Notes under the pieces: generated by a model
What the model saw: the letters and a program-made list of their open reading frames with translations, nothing else
Told to the model about the DNA's origin: nothing
Databases searched by the model: none
Origin: Flavobacterium silvaticum
Lineage (GTDB): Bacteria; Bacteroidota; Bacteroidia; Flavobacteriales; Flavobacteriaceae
Assembly (NCBI RefSeq): GCF_012911565.1
Contig: NZ_JAAMPU010000093.1
Location: forward strand, 1-47,897
Direction: 5' to 3'
Length of the DNA: 47,897 nt
Part shown: one piece after another, positions 25,298-32,680 of the stretch
How positions within the stretch are numbered: the stretch's first letter is position 1
How the letters are laid out: the number at the start of each line of letters is the position of its first letter
Program-made: the position numbers and the translations under genes

Positions 25298-25792
25298 TCA
25301 CATTTCCAGATACCATTGTTCCAACATAGGGTAAATGGTAGTTCCGAATTGACGTATCGGGTTAAAAAAATACGACTGGTCCAATTCTTCTTTTGTCGCA
25401 AAGAAACCGCCTGAGTTGAGGTTAAAGAATAAATTCAGGAAGATGCTTATGATAAGCAAGGTTTTGAAAAACCCTATGAATCCTCCGGCAACTTTATTGA
25501 ACGGACTCAATCCACCAAGCGAAACAACCTTGTTCAGCCATCTGGCCAACAAGCTTATCCCAATGATGGTAAATAAAAACGGAATGCCAAAAGCGATCAT
25601 GCGTATTGAAATGGGTTGCCATTTTGTATGGGCTTCAAGGAATTCTTTTAAAGACCCCGAAATGGCAAGTGCCACATAAATACCAAGGAAAAAGGAAATC
25701 AAAGCAGCCAGTTCGGCAAAAAATCCGTTCCACAATCCTTTGACTGTTCCGTAAAGTAGTGCGCCGGCAAGCAAGAGGTCCAGGATTAACAT
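25298..25792 (-). CDS. CvpA family membrane protein
   Basis: A 164-residue inner-membrane protein with the CvpA pattern: MLILDLLLAGALLYGTVKGLWNG at the N terminus, FAELAALISFFLGIYVA, FGIPFLFTIIGISLLARWLNKV, then LSPFNKVAGGFIGFFKTLLIISI. Four membrane helices are expected. Family members take part in colicin V production or, in other bacteria, envelope maintenance and purine-linked phenotypes; the molecular role is unsettled. It ends one base after batE on the opposite strand, so the transcripts must overlap. Confidence 0.88.
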   Translation of the reverse strand: MLILDLLLAGALLYGTVKGLWNGFFAELAALISFFLGIYVALAISGSLKEFLEAHTKWQPISIRMIAFGIPFLFTIIGISLLARWLNKVVSLGGLSPFNKVAGGFIGFFKTLLIISIFLNLFFNLNSGGFFATKEELDQSYFFNPIRQFGTTIYPMLEQWYLEM

Positions 25793-25845
25793 GGCATAAG
25801 CTCAGGGTTAATGTGTACTTTTACCAAAAATAATCAAAAAGGCCC

Positions 25846-26202
25846 ATGTCCCGCGATATAGTATTGAAAGAGCGATGGGAAAAGCTCGTCCAATTGTTGT
25901 CCGACCGTTTTTCCCAAGGTGAAGACCTAGATTTGGATTCCATCATTTACCTGATCGGCGTTCAGGAATTAGGACAATTGCACAGAACCTACAAAAAAGA
26001 CGAGAAGATCAATTTGATGCACGTTGCCATTTGCCGTCTGCTCGAACCTTATGGATTCTATGAATTCGATTATGTCGACCGCGAAGGCTGGCCACATTAT
26101 AAGGTCAAGGAACAATTGCCAGCTTTGAAAGCCGGGGAACAATCTGTTTTAATGAAAGAAGCTATCGTCAATTATTTCATTGAAAAGGAGTTCATTGATT
26201 AA
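25846..26202 (+). CDS. Conserved hypothetical protein
   Basis: A 118-residue soluble protein without signal peptide. It is mostly helical, with KERWEKLVQLLSDRFSQ, then DSIIYLIGVQELGQLHRTYKKDEKINLMHVAICRLLEPYGFYE, and an aromatic-acidic segment FDYVDREGWPHYK. The even charge distribution and gene-like context (a TACTTTTA box at 25816-25823, divergent from cvpA) support a real gene. I do not recognise a family with a known function. Confidence 0.75.
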   Translation: MSRDIVLKERWEKLVQLLSDRFSQGEDLDLDSIIYLIGVQELGQLHRTYKKDEKINLMHVAICRLLEPYGFYEFDYVDREGWPHYKVKEQLPALKAGEQSVLMKEAIVNYFIEKEFID

Positions 26203-26322
26203 TTAATAATGAACGATTAACAAGTAAGAATTTACTCCGGACAATGATTGCCAATCCTTCTGGTTACAAGCATAATTGTTACTTATTCCTTGTTAATTGT
26301 TCATTCTAAATTGTAAATTTGC
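26203..26322. repeat. Heptamer-word array pair (locus D)
   Basis: After the upstream stop: AATAATG, AACGATT, AACAAGT, AAGAATT (from 26205). Before pheS: AATTGTT, ACTTATT, CCTTGTT, AATTGTT, CATTCTA, AATTGTA, then AATTTGC (26274-26322). AATTGTT is the reverse complement of AACAATT, the first array's consensus. The second array runs straight through the pheS promoter: it supplies the -33 TTG and most of the -7 box. About 45 bases of unrelated sequence lie between. Confidence 0.82.
26290..26321 (+). promoter_or_regulatory. pheS promoter
   Basis: TTG at 26290-26292 and TAAATTTG at 26314-26321, 21 bases apart, match the Bacteroidota -33/-7 consensus. The -7 box ends 25 bases before the pheS ATG. 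Confidence 0.7.
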
Positions 26323-26346
26323 ACCTTTCAAGACAAGACCTGAACG

Positions 26347-27366
26347 ATGACCGATAAGATCAAAGAATACATTCTCGAAGCCCAGAATTTCCACACCGAC
26401 TCAAAGGAACAACTCGAAACGTTCCGAATTAAATTCCTCGGGAGCAAAGGACTTTTAAAGGATTTCTTCGCAGAATTCAAGAATGTGCCGAACGACCAGA
26501 AAAAGGAATTCGGCCAGGTCATAAATCAGCTCAAGAATACAGCCGAGGAGAAAGTCAAATCCATACAGGAAGCACTCGAAGCCAAAGACGAAAAAGTTGG
26601 TATTTACGGCGATTTGACACGTCCGGCCGAACCGATGCCGATTGGTTCACGCCACCCGATCTCCATCGTCAAAAACCAGATCATCGATATTTTTTCAAGT
26701 GTCGGGTTCAACGTGAGTGAAGGGCCGGAAATTGAAGACGACTGGCATAATTTCACCGCGCTCAATCTTCCGGAATACCATCCGGCCCGGGACATGCAGG
26801 ATACGTTTTTTATCCAGACTAACCCTGATGTTTTGTTGCGGACGCATACCTCGTCGGTTCAGGTTCGCTACATGGAAAACAACAAACCGCCAATCCGGAC
26901 TATTTCTCCGGGTCGTGTTTTCCGGAACGAAGCTGTTTCCAGCCGTTCACATTGTATTTTCCACCAGGTCGAAGGCTTGTATATCGACAAAGATGTTTCG
27001 TTTGCCGATTTGAAGCAGACGCTGTTATATTTCACCAAGGAAATGTTCGGAAAGTCAAAAATCCGTTTGCGTCCTTCGTATTTCCCGTTCACCGAACCAA
27101 GCGCCGAAGTCGATATCTATTGGGGTTTAAAGACCGAAACAGATTACCGCATCACCAAAGGAACGGGCTGGCTTGAAATCATGGGCTGCGGAATGGTCGA
27201 TCCTAACGTACTTAAAAATTGCGGAATCAACCCGGACGAATACAACGGATTCGCCTTTGGTATGGGAATCGAACGTATCGCGATGTTATTGTATCAGATT
27301 GGCGACATCCGTATGTTTTATGAAAATGACGTGCGGTTTTTGGAGCAATTCAAGGCGAGTATATAG
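26347..27366 (+). CDS. pheS: Phenylalanine--tRNA ligase alpha subunit
   Basis: A 339-residue class II aminoacyl-tRNA synthetase subunit that charges tRNA-Phe with PheT. The N-terminal coiled coil covers about residues 1-85. Motif 2 is GRVFRNEAVSSRSHCIFHQVEG near 192-213, and motif 3 is GFAFGMGIERIAMLLYQIGDIR near 303-324. Other expected blocks (GSRHPISIVKNQII, GPEIEDDWHNFTALNLPEYHPAR, GWLEIMGCGMVDP) are present and length is normal. pheT is not adjacent, which is common in Bacteroidota. Confidence 0.97.
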   Translation: MTDKIKEYILEAQNFHTDSKEQLETFRIKFLGSKGLLKDFFAEFKNVPNDQKKEFGQVINQLKNTAEEKVKSIQEALEAKDEKVGIYGDLTRPAEPMPIGSRHPISIVKNQIIDIFSSVGFNVSEGPEIEDDWHNFTALNLPEYHPARDMQDTFFIQTNPDVLLRTHTSSVQVRYMENNKPPIRTISPGRVFRNEAVSSRSHCIFHQVEGLYIDKDVSFADLKQTLLYFTKEMFGKSKIRLRPSYFPFTEPSAEVDIYWGLKTETDYRITKGTGWLEIMGCGMVDPNVLKNCGINPDEYNGFAFGMGIERIAMLLYQIGDIRMFYENDVRFLEQFKASI

Positions 27367-27459
27367 ACAAATGGCCAAAGACGAAAGACAAAGCATATGA
27401 ATTCGGTTTGACCCCGATTTTAAGCTGTAGCAATTCCTCCATCATTCAGACTTTCGTCT
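27367..27459. repeat. Heptamer-word arrays (locus E)
   Basis: After the pheS stop: AAAGACG, AAAGACA (27377-27390). Directly before the next ATG: GACTTTC then GTCT (27449-27459). GACGAAAG (27380-27387) and CTTTCGTC (27451-27458) are exact reverse complements. The word resembles that of locus B. This is the shortest and weakest of the six. Confidence 0.6.
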
Positions 27460-27867
27460 ATGAAAAAAGACATCATAATCCCAAAAGTAGAAAACGTTTT
27501 CCTCGCCGCCGTCCAGGAATGGAATGACGATTTCATGGAAAAGGTCTGGTATGTCTATTTAGTCAATGATTCAGATTTTGACATAGATTCCGTAATGGTC
27601 GTTTCAAAAGCCTTTGGAACTATCGATGGTGAAATGAAAAAGACATCGTTGCTTCGGCATGCGTTTGTCAAAGTGCCTTCGGTTTCCGTTGTCAAAATTG
27701 AGATGGTAGAAAAAAGCGTACTCGCACTCAACAATGAATTCATGGTCACGTACTTCATAGGCAATACACTTTACGACAAAAAATTCATCTTCCGGACGAA
27801 TACCATAAACGAACGCGCTACTGAAGAAGTGCCTATTCTGTTCGTCCCGGGCGTCGTCCTGCTCTGA
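27460..27867 (+). CDS. Conserved hypothetical protein
   Basis: A 135-residue soluble protein, no signal peptide. It is mostly beta (VENVFLAAVQEWND, KVWYVYLVNDSDFDIDSVMVVSKAFG, MKKTSLLRHAFVKVPSVSVVKIEMVE, NEFMVTYFIGNTLYDKKFIF). The family appears, from memory, next to pheS in other flavobacteria, and such proteins are sometimes mislabelled as the synthetase alpha subunit. Function is not known. Confidence 0.75.
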   Translation: MKKDIIIPKVENVFLAAVQEWNDDFMEKVWYVYLVNDSDFDIDSVMVVSKAFGTIDGEMKKTSLLRHAFVKVPSVSVVKIEMVEKSVLALNNEFMVTYFIGNTLYDKKFIFRTNTINERATEEVPILFVPGVVLL

Positions 27868-27870
27868 TTA

Positions 27871-28236
27871 TCATCCTTCCTTTCGCAATTTCTCTCGGTG
27901 CATCGTCCCCCATTTGTTCAATGACTCCAATACATCGTGTAAGGTATCGCTGTAAGATGTCGGTTCATACTCCACGACAACTGGCGGACCTTCATGGACG
28001 GTACGACGTACAAATCCGTTTATTTCAAGGTCTTTGAGTTCATTGGATAACATCTTTGCCGAAATGCCGTCTATCGCGCGCTGAAGCTCGTTAAAACGTT
28101 TTGTACCAGACGATAACGTGATGATGATACGCAGTTTCCATTTTCCGCCAATGACATAAAGTGCGTCGCCCACAGCATTGAGTCTTGCGGTACATTCCTG
28201 AGGTGAAATTTTTTCGTTGAGGATTTCGGTTTCCAT
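27871..28236 (-). CDS. HxlR-family winged-helix regulator
   Basis: A 121-residue DNA-binding repressor. The HxlR core is clear: VIGGKWKLRIIITLSSGTKRFNELQRAIDGISAKMLSNELKDLE, then a wing with the EGPPVVVEYEPTSYSDTL segment. There is a single Cys at residue 14, in the N-terminal region where redox-sensing HxlR members such as YodB keep their sensor Cys. It is divergent from an azoreductase gene, an arrangement like YodB with AzoR in Bacillus, where oxidised quinones or diamide release the repressor. Two palindromes lie between the genes. That it senses electrophiles is inference. Confidence 0.92.
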   Translation of the reverse strand: METEILNEKISPQECTARLNAVGDALYVIGGKWKLRIIITLSSGTKRFNELQRAIDGISAKMLSNELKDLEINGFVRRTVHEGPPVVVEYEPTSYSDTLHDVLESLNKWGTMHREKLRKEG

Positions 28237-28251
28237 ATCGGTAACTTAAAA

Positions 28252-28263
28252 GTAAGCACTTAC
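28252..28263. promoter_or_regulatory. Candidate HxlR operator 1
   Basis: GTAAG-CA-CTTAC is a perfect palindrome, extended outward by AAA and TTTT with one unpaired base. It lies 16 bases upstream of the hxlR start. Confidence 0.5.
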
Positions 28264-28276
28264 CTTTTGTTAACTA

Positions 28277-28291
28277 CTAACATTAGGTTAG
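28277..28291. promoter_or_regulatory. Candidate operator 2 beside both promoters
   Basis: CTAAC-ATTAG-GTTAG is a perfect five-base inverted repeat with a five-base spacer. It abuts the minus-strand -7 box and lies 10 bases before the azoR -7 box, so a bound repressor could block both. Confidence 0.45.
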
Positions 28292-28309
28292 CAAATGTAG
28301 GTAATTTTG
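28292..28309. promoter_or_regulatory. Divergent -7 boxes of hxlR and azoR
   Basis: TACATTTG on the minus strand (28292-28299) is the hxlR-side box and TAATTTTG on the plus strand (28302-28309) is the azoR-side box. Both match TAnnTTTG. I see no well-spaced -33 TTG for either. Confidence 0.5.
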
Positions 28310-28337
28310 TGATGTAAAAGTTAAACACCAAATCCTC

Positions 28338-28937
28338 ATGAAAAATATATTGCATGTTACTTCAAGCCCACGTGGTGATGAATCCATAAGCACACAACTC
28401 GGAAGAGCAATCGTATCGGAACTGATCAGCAAAAATCCCGGAAGCGAACTGGTAGAAATTGACCTGGTCAACAATCCGTTTCCACATCTAGACGGGAAGC
28501 AGACAACCGCATTGCGTACACCAACGGATTTATTGACAGAAGAGCAAAAACAACTGTTGGAACGCAGCAATGAAGCCGTCCGGCAATTGTTTACAGCCGA
28601 CCATATCATCATTAGTCTTCCGCTTCACAACTTTGGGATTGCATCCGTATTAAAAAGCTGGCTCGATAATGTGATCCGTGCCGGGCATACGTTCAGTTAT
28701 AGTTCCGAAGGCCCAAAAGGATTGCTATCAGGCAAAAAAGTCCATATCGCCATAGCTACGGGTGGCATTTACTCAGATGGCCCGATGGCGGCTCTTGATT
28801 TTGCAGTTCCGTACCTCGAAAGCATCTTTAAATTTATCGGGATCACAGATTTTGAAGTCTATCGTGCCGAAGGATTGGGAATTCCGGCTCTTCAGGAAAA
28901 AGCGCTCGAAAAAGCAATTGAAAGCATAGCCGTTTAA
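28338..28937 (+). CDS. azoR: FMN-dependent NADH-azoreductase
   Basis: A 199-residue flavodoxin-like quinone/azo reductase. The phosphate-binding loop SSPRGDESIST (residues 9-19), an FMN loop LPLHNFGIASVLKSWLD near 95-111 (often PMYNF in relatives) and the ATGGIYS flavin-contacting loop near 140 are all in place. These enzymes use NADH for two-electron reduction of quinones and azo dyes, which prevents redox cycling. It is divergent from an HxlR regulator that probably represses it, and is followed by a strong terminator. Confidence 0.93.
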   Translation: MKNILHVTSSPRGDESISTQLGRAIVSELISKNPGSELVEIDLVNNPFPHLDGKQTTALRTPTDLLTEEQKQLLERSNEAVRQLFTADHIIISLPLHNFGIASVLKSWLDNVIRAGHTFSYSSEGPKGLLSGKKVHIAIATGGIYSDGPMAALDFAVPYLESIFKFIGITDFEVYRAEGLGIPALQEKALEKAIESIAV

Positions 28938-28940
28938 ATA

Positions 28941-28970
28941 AAAAGCCCGCTCTTATGAACGGGCTTTTTT
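28941..28970. terminator. Bidirectional intrinsic terminator
   Basis: AAAAGCCCG (28941-28949) pairs with CGGGCTTTT (28960-28968) around a 10-base loop, with flanking A and T runs. It separates the convergent azoR and gpsA genes. Confidence 0.9.
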
Positions 28971-28982
28971 ATTGTCTTTGGA

Positions 28983-29978
28983 TCAATCGAGTTTTTCGGT
29001 AAGCTTCCTGAAAACGGAACGCGCCTCCTTGCCTTCATAAAGCACATCGTTGACAGCGTTTATTATAGGTGTTTTGGCCCCGAGTTTTTCGTTGAGTTTA
29101 TGCGCACTTTTGGTCGCGTAATACCCTTCGGCAACCATATTCATTTCCATCATGGCACTTTTGACCGTGTAGCCTTTACCGATCATATTCCCGAACATCC
29201 TGTTTCTGGAAAAAACAGAATATCCGGTAACGAGTAAATCACCCAGATAAGCGGAGTTGTTGATGTTGCGTTTCATCTTGTGAACTTTGCGGATGAATTT
29301 TTTCATCTCACGGATTCCGTTGCTCATCAAAACCGACTGGAAATTATCGCCATAACCCAACCCGTGTGCGATTCCGGCGGCAATAGCGTAGATATTCTTG
29401 AGCATTGCAGCATATTCGGTACCTATGATATCATCGGAAATCTTGGCTTTGATGTAATCGCTCGACAGTGATTTCGCCATGATTTTTGCTTTTTTCGGAT
29501 CGCCACAGGCAATGGTTAGATAAGACAGACGTTCCAAAGCGACTTCTTCCGCGTGGCAAGGACCGGTAATGACACCGATGTTTTCAAAAGGAATCTCATA
29601 GGTTTCGTTAAAATGTTCGCCTACTATAAGACTCGTTTCAGGGACAATACCTTTGATGGCAGAAAAAATTACCTTATCGTCAAGGCTTGCTGTAAGCTTT
29701 TCCAATTCCGAACTAAGGAAGGCCGACGGAATCGCAAAGATGATATAGTCGGCAAATGCAACCGCTTCGTTTATATCGCTGGTGAGGAAAAGTTTCTTTG
29801 GATTGAATTCTACAGAACTCAGATAATTCGGGTTGTGGAAGTGCGTCCGTAAATGCTCGATGGCATCCTGGTTTCGCATATACCATGCAATTTCAGGTTC
29901 ATTCACACAAAGCATTTTTGCAATCGCAGTGGCCCAACTTCCGCCGCCAATCACCGCAAACTTATGTTTTTGGCTCAT
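28983..29978 (-). CDS. gpsA: Glycerol-3-phosphate dehydrogenase (NAD(P)+)
   Basis: A 331-residue enzyme that makes sn-glycerol 3-phosphate from dihydroxyacetone phosphate for phospholipids. GGGSWATAIAKML at residues 11-23 is the dinucleotide-binding loop. FAIPSAFL, GVITGPCHAEEVALERLSY and the catalytic-lysine block YAAMLKNIYAIAAGIAHGLG are present, followed by a long helical C-terminal domain with YLGDLLVTGYSVFSRNRMFG. Length is normal. It has its own well-formed promoter. Confidence 0.96.
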   Translation of the reverse strand: MSQKHKFAVIGGGSWATAIAKMLCVNEPEIAWYMRNQDAIEHLRTHFHNPNYLSSVEFNPKKLFLTSDINEAVAFADYIIFAIPSAFLSSELEKLTASLDDKVIFSAIKGIVPETSLIVGEHFNETYEIPFENIGVITGPCHAEEVALERLSYLTIACGDPKKAKIMAKSLSSDYIKAKISDDIIGTEYAAMLKNIYAIAAGIAHGLGYGDNFQSVLMSNGIREMKKFIRKVHKMKRNINNSAYLGDLLVTGYSVFSRNRMFGNMIGKGYTVKSAMMEMNMVAEGYYATKSAHKLNEKLGAKTPIINAVNDVLYEGKEARSVFRKLTEKLD

Positions 29979-29997
29979 TCAAATAGTAGTTTGGATT

Positions 29998-30030
29998 CAA
30001 AAGTAGGATAAAAAAATAAATAGCTCCAAA
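29998..30030 (-). promoter_or_regulatory. gpsA promoter
   Basis: On the minus strand TTTG (plus 30027-30030) and TACTTTTG (plus 29998-30005) are 21 bases apart, an excellent match to the -33/-7 consensus. The ATG lies 20 bases downstream. Confidence 0.72.
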
Positions 30031-30123
30031 AGATAGAGATGAATATTCCCGTTAAAAATCCCAAAGGTTTCGGGTACTTAACTTTTTTAACTTAATATTC
30101 ACATTCACAGCGCAATGCATCGG

Positions 30124-30245
30124 CTAACTTTGCGTTATCACAAGAGTTAATTTAGGCCTTTACAGGTCGCAAAAAGTTAGTTAAATTTTGTTTTTGGTGT
30201 TTTGAGAAAGGCGCTTTCCGGAGATTTCAGGGAAGCGCCTTTTAA
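30124..30245 (+). ncRNA. Candidate structured small RNA between gpsA and nadD
   Basis: No reading frame fills this gap. On the plus strand TAACTTTG (30125-30132) is a perfect -7 box, and about 70 bases later a strong hairpin with T residues follows: AAAGGCGCTT (30207-30216) pairs with AAGCGCCTTT (30233-30242). Between them GGCCT-TTAC-AGGTC (30155-30168) is a hairpin, AATTTA (30149-30154) can pair with TAAATT (30182-30187), and CTAACTTTGCG (30124-30134) is complementary to CGCAAAAAGTTAG (30168-30180). Downstream genes are on the other strand, so this would be a free-standing RNA of about 105 bases. The hairpin could instead end the nadD transcript. Confidence 0.4.
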
Positions 30246-30251
30246 TTTGAG

Positions 30252-30830
30252 CTATTTTCTATAGAGATTGTTGTCGTCTATAAACCTCCAGACTTTTTCC
30301 GGCAGGAGCGGCCGGATGCTTTTCCCATCTTTTATTGCTTTGCGGATGAACGTCGAAGAAATTTCCATGACAGGCGCATCAATTTTATGGATGCCGGCTT
30401 TTGTTTTGAAAGTGGGCATTTCGGCTTCTGAAATCCGCGGATACACATAAATGGGATAATGTTCCAGGATCATCTCATAGTTCTTCCACTTCGCAAGCGA
30501 TTTGAGGTTATCTTCTCCCATGATAAGAGAGAATTGATGACGGTCGAATTTTTCTTCCAGATGAACCAGCGTATTTACGGTGTAATTCGGCTGAGGCAGT
30601 TTGAATTCGATGTCCGAGGGCTTGAGTTTCGGATAATCTTCCGTTGCCAGATGTACCAACTCGAGGCGTTTATAATCATCGAGAAGCGTCGATTTGTCCT
30701 TCAACGGATTATGAGGCGTCACGACAAGCCACACCTGATCCAGCTCTGTAAACTCAACCATATGGTTCGCAATGGCCAGATGTCCGATGTGTATCGGGTT
30801 GAACGTGCCAAAATACAAACCGACTTTCAT
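30252..30830 (-). CDS. nadD: Nicotinate-nucleotide adenylyltransferase
   Basis: A 192-residue nucleotidyltransferase that joins NaMN and ATP to make NaAD for NAD synthesis. GTFNPIHIGHLAIAN at residues 8-22 is the (H/T)xGH signature region; PHNPLKDK and the final ISSTFIRKAI motif complete the active site. Its ATG shares one base with the gmk stop, so it is translated with the upstream genes in a yicC-gmk-nadD operon, an order common in Bacteroidota. Confidence 0.96.
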   Translation of the reverse strand: MKVGLYFGTFNPIHIGHLAIANHMVEFTELDQVWLVVTPHNPLKDKSTLLDDYKRLELVHLATEDYPKLKPSDIEFKLPQPNYTVNTLVHLEEKFDRHQFSLIMGEDNLKSLAKWKNYEMILEHYPIYVYPRISEAEMPTFKTKAGIHKIDAPVMEISSTFIRKAIKDGKSIRPLLPEKVWRFIDDNNLYRK

Positions 30831-31405
30831 CAGTCTTTATTTACAAAATCGTTGACCAGGTCGTATGCTTTCTGCTTGGCGAAATCAAGATCCTGATTCT
30901 CCACGATAACATCAAAAAGCGGTGCCGTCGCCAATTCCGCCGAAGATTTTGCGATGCGCATGGCAATTTTCTCCTCGCTTTCGGTAGATCGTTCCTTGAG
31001 CCTTCGTTTGAGTTCATCCACGCTTGGCGGTTTTACGAAGATGGCAAGTGTTTCTTCCGGGAATTTACGTTTGATGCGCAATCCGCCCGAAACATCGATG
31101 TCAAAAATCACGTTCTTTCCCTGTTCGCGGATTTTTTCCACTTCAGATTTCAATGTCCCGTAGAAATTATCAGCGTATACTTCTTCCCACTCAAGGAAAT
31201 CGTCGTTGCGTATGTGCTGCTTGAATTCGGACAGCGGCATGAAATGATAATCTTTTCCATGTGTTTCCTGACCTCTCGGTCCACGTGACGTAGCGGAAAT
31301 CGAAAATTCAAGATGGAGTTCCGGCAAGCCCAACAAATGACGGACAATGGTGGTTTTGCCTGCGCCAGACGGAGCCGAAAAAACAATGAGTTTGCCTTTT
31401 TTCAT
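30830..31405 (-). CDS. gmk: Guanylate kinase
   Basis: A 191-residue GMP kinase. The P-loop SAPSGAGKTTIVRHLL is at residues 10-25; the GMP-binding SATSRGPRGQETHGKDYHF block follows at about 37-55, then FDIDVSGGLRIKRKFPE and a lid (RLKERSTESEEKIAMRI). It phosphorylates GMP to GDP for nucleotide pools. Its start overlaps the yicC stop by four bases, and its stop abuts the nadD start. Confidence 0.97.
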   Translation of the reverse strand: MKKGKLIVFSAPSGAGKTTIVRHLLGLPELHLEFSISATSRGPRGQETHGKDYHFMPLSEFKQHIRNDDFLEWEEVYADNFYGTLKSEVEKIREQGKNVIFDIDVSGGLRIKRKFPEETLAIFVKPPSVDELKRRLKERSTESEEKIAMRIAKSSAELATAPLFDVIVENQDLDFAKQKAYDLVNDFVNKD

Positions 31406-32262
31406 AATACGTTTAGTACCTGTTCCTTGATTTTTTCGAGTTCGTCTTTCATCTGGACTACAATTTTCTGCATTTGTGCATGATTCGATTTTGAACCCAT
31501 CGTGTTGATCTCACGTCCCATTTCCTGGGTGATGAACCCGAGTTTTCGACCATTTGCCTCTTTGCCTGCAAGCGTTTCTATGAAATAGTTGAGGTGGTTT
31601 TCGAGCCGGACTTTTTCCTCGGTGATATCGTATTTCTCCAGATAGAAAATCAGTTCCTGCTCGAAGCGGTTTTCATCCAACGTCACTTTTAATTCGTCAA
31701 GAGCTGCATTGAGACGGTTTTTCACGTTGATGATACGTTCGCCGTCAAGAGCCATCGCTTCGTTCATCATCCGCATGATGTTGCTGATGCGGAACAGGAA
31801 TTCCTTTTCAAGGGAAACACCTTCACTGGTGCGGAATTGCTGGATATTGACCAAACCTTCATCAATGACTTTCTGGATTTCTTTCCACTCGTTTTCGTCG
31901 ATTTCCTCACGTTCGGTTTTTAAGGCATCGGGCATACGCACAGCCATTTTTATCAGTTCGGTTTCATCTGCCTGAGCGTAAACCTCACGCAATTGTTCAA
32001 CGTAGGCACGGACTATGGGAACATTGACGCGGGTTGCAGTCTGCTCTGTAGTATTCTCAATGTAAATGGAGAAATCGATTTTGCCGCGTTCGAGCGCGCC
32101 GGCTATCTGATTCCGTACCCCAAGTTCCATCTCGCGGTACGCCGATGGCATTCTTACGTTAAGGTCAAGGCCTTTACTGTTGAGGGATTTTACTTCTACG
32201 GTAATTTTTTTGGCAGGCAATTGTACGAATGCCTTTCCAAAGCCCGTCATTGATTGTATCAT
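31402..32262 (-). CDS. YicC family endoribonuclease-like protein
   Basis: A 286-residue protein. The start at 32262 gives the family N terminus MIQSMTGFGKA; an ATG seven codons upstream is less likely. KKITVEVKSLNSKGLDLNVRMP follows near residue 19. The C-terminal DUF1732 segment is complete (LGFITQEMGREINTMGSKSN, MKDELEKIKEQVLNVL). YicC homologues have been reported to cleave or destabilise RNA in E. coli. It leads the yicC-gmk-nadD operon. Confidence 0.93.
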   Translation of the reverse strand: MIQSMTGFGKAFVQLPAKKITVEVKSLNSKGLDLNVRMPSAYREMELGVRNQIAGALERGKIDFSIYIENTTEQTATRVNVPIVRAYVEQLREVYAQADETELIKMAVRMPDALKTEREEIDENEWKEIQKVIDEGLVNIQQFRTSEGVSLEKEFLFRISNIMRMMNEAMALDGERIINVKNRLNAALDELKVTLDENRFEQELIFYLEKYDITEEKVRLENHLNYFIETLAGKEANGRKLGFITQEMGREINTMGSKSNHAQMQKIVVQMKDELEKIKEQVLNVL

Positions 32263-32319
32263 GCTGAAAATTTGAAAGCCCAAAGATACGCAAATTTGCG
32301 AGTGGCTTTGAGTGCACTT

Positions 32320-32670
32320 TCATGACAGGGCTTCGATGACTTTAGCGACGTTTTCCGGTCTGTTCCCGATAAAGATTATACCACCGATCACAAAAACCGG
32401 CCGGCTCAAAAAAGTGTAATGTTCGAGAAGGTATTTGCGGTAATCAGGCTCTGTAAGTTTTTTGTCTTTGAGGCCGAGGCTTTTGTACAGTTGGGCCTTT
32501 CTGCTAAAAAGCGCCTCATAGCTTCCGGCCAGGTTTTTCAAGGCATCTACTTCTGATCCCGTCAGCGGTTGTTGCTTAATGTCACGTAGCTGTAAATTAT
32601 TCTTTGGCAATGAAGCCAGTATTTTGCGGCATGTATCGCACGATGCCATATAATAAACGATAGTATCCAT
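32320..32670 (-). CDS. ArsC/Spx-like thioredoxin-fold protein
   Basis: A 116-residue protein of the arsenate reductase family. From MDTIVYYMASCDTCRK it shows a CxxC (Cys11, Cys14) in the redox position. QLRDIKQQPLTGSEVDALKNL, EPDYRKYLLEHYTFLSRPVFVIGG and a final GNRPENVAKVI match the fold, including the Arg-Pro loop. Alternative starts up to 32688 are in frame and would overlap the next gene's end. Whether it reduces arsenate or acts Spx-like on RNA polymerase is unclear. No ars genes are nearby. Confidence 0.85.
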   Translation of the reverse strand: MDTIVYYMASCDTCRKILASLPKNNLQLRDIKQQPLTGSEVDALKNLAGSYEALFSRKAQLYKSLGLKDKKLTEPDYRKYLLEHYTFLSRPVFVIGGIIFIGNRPENVAKVIEALS

Positions 32671-32680
32671 CAGGGTGAAA

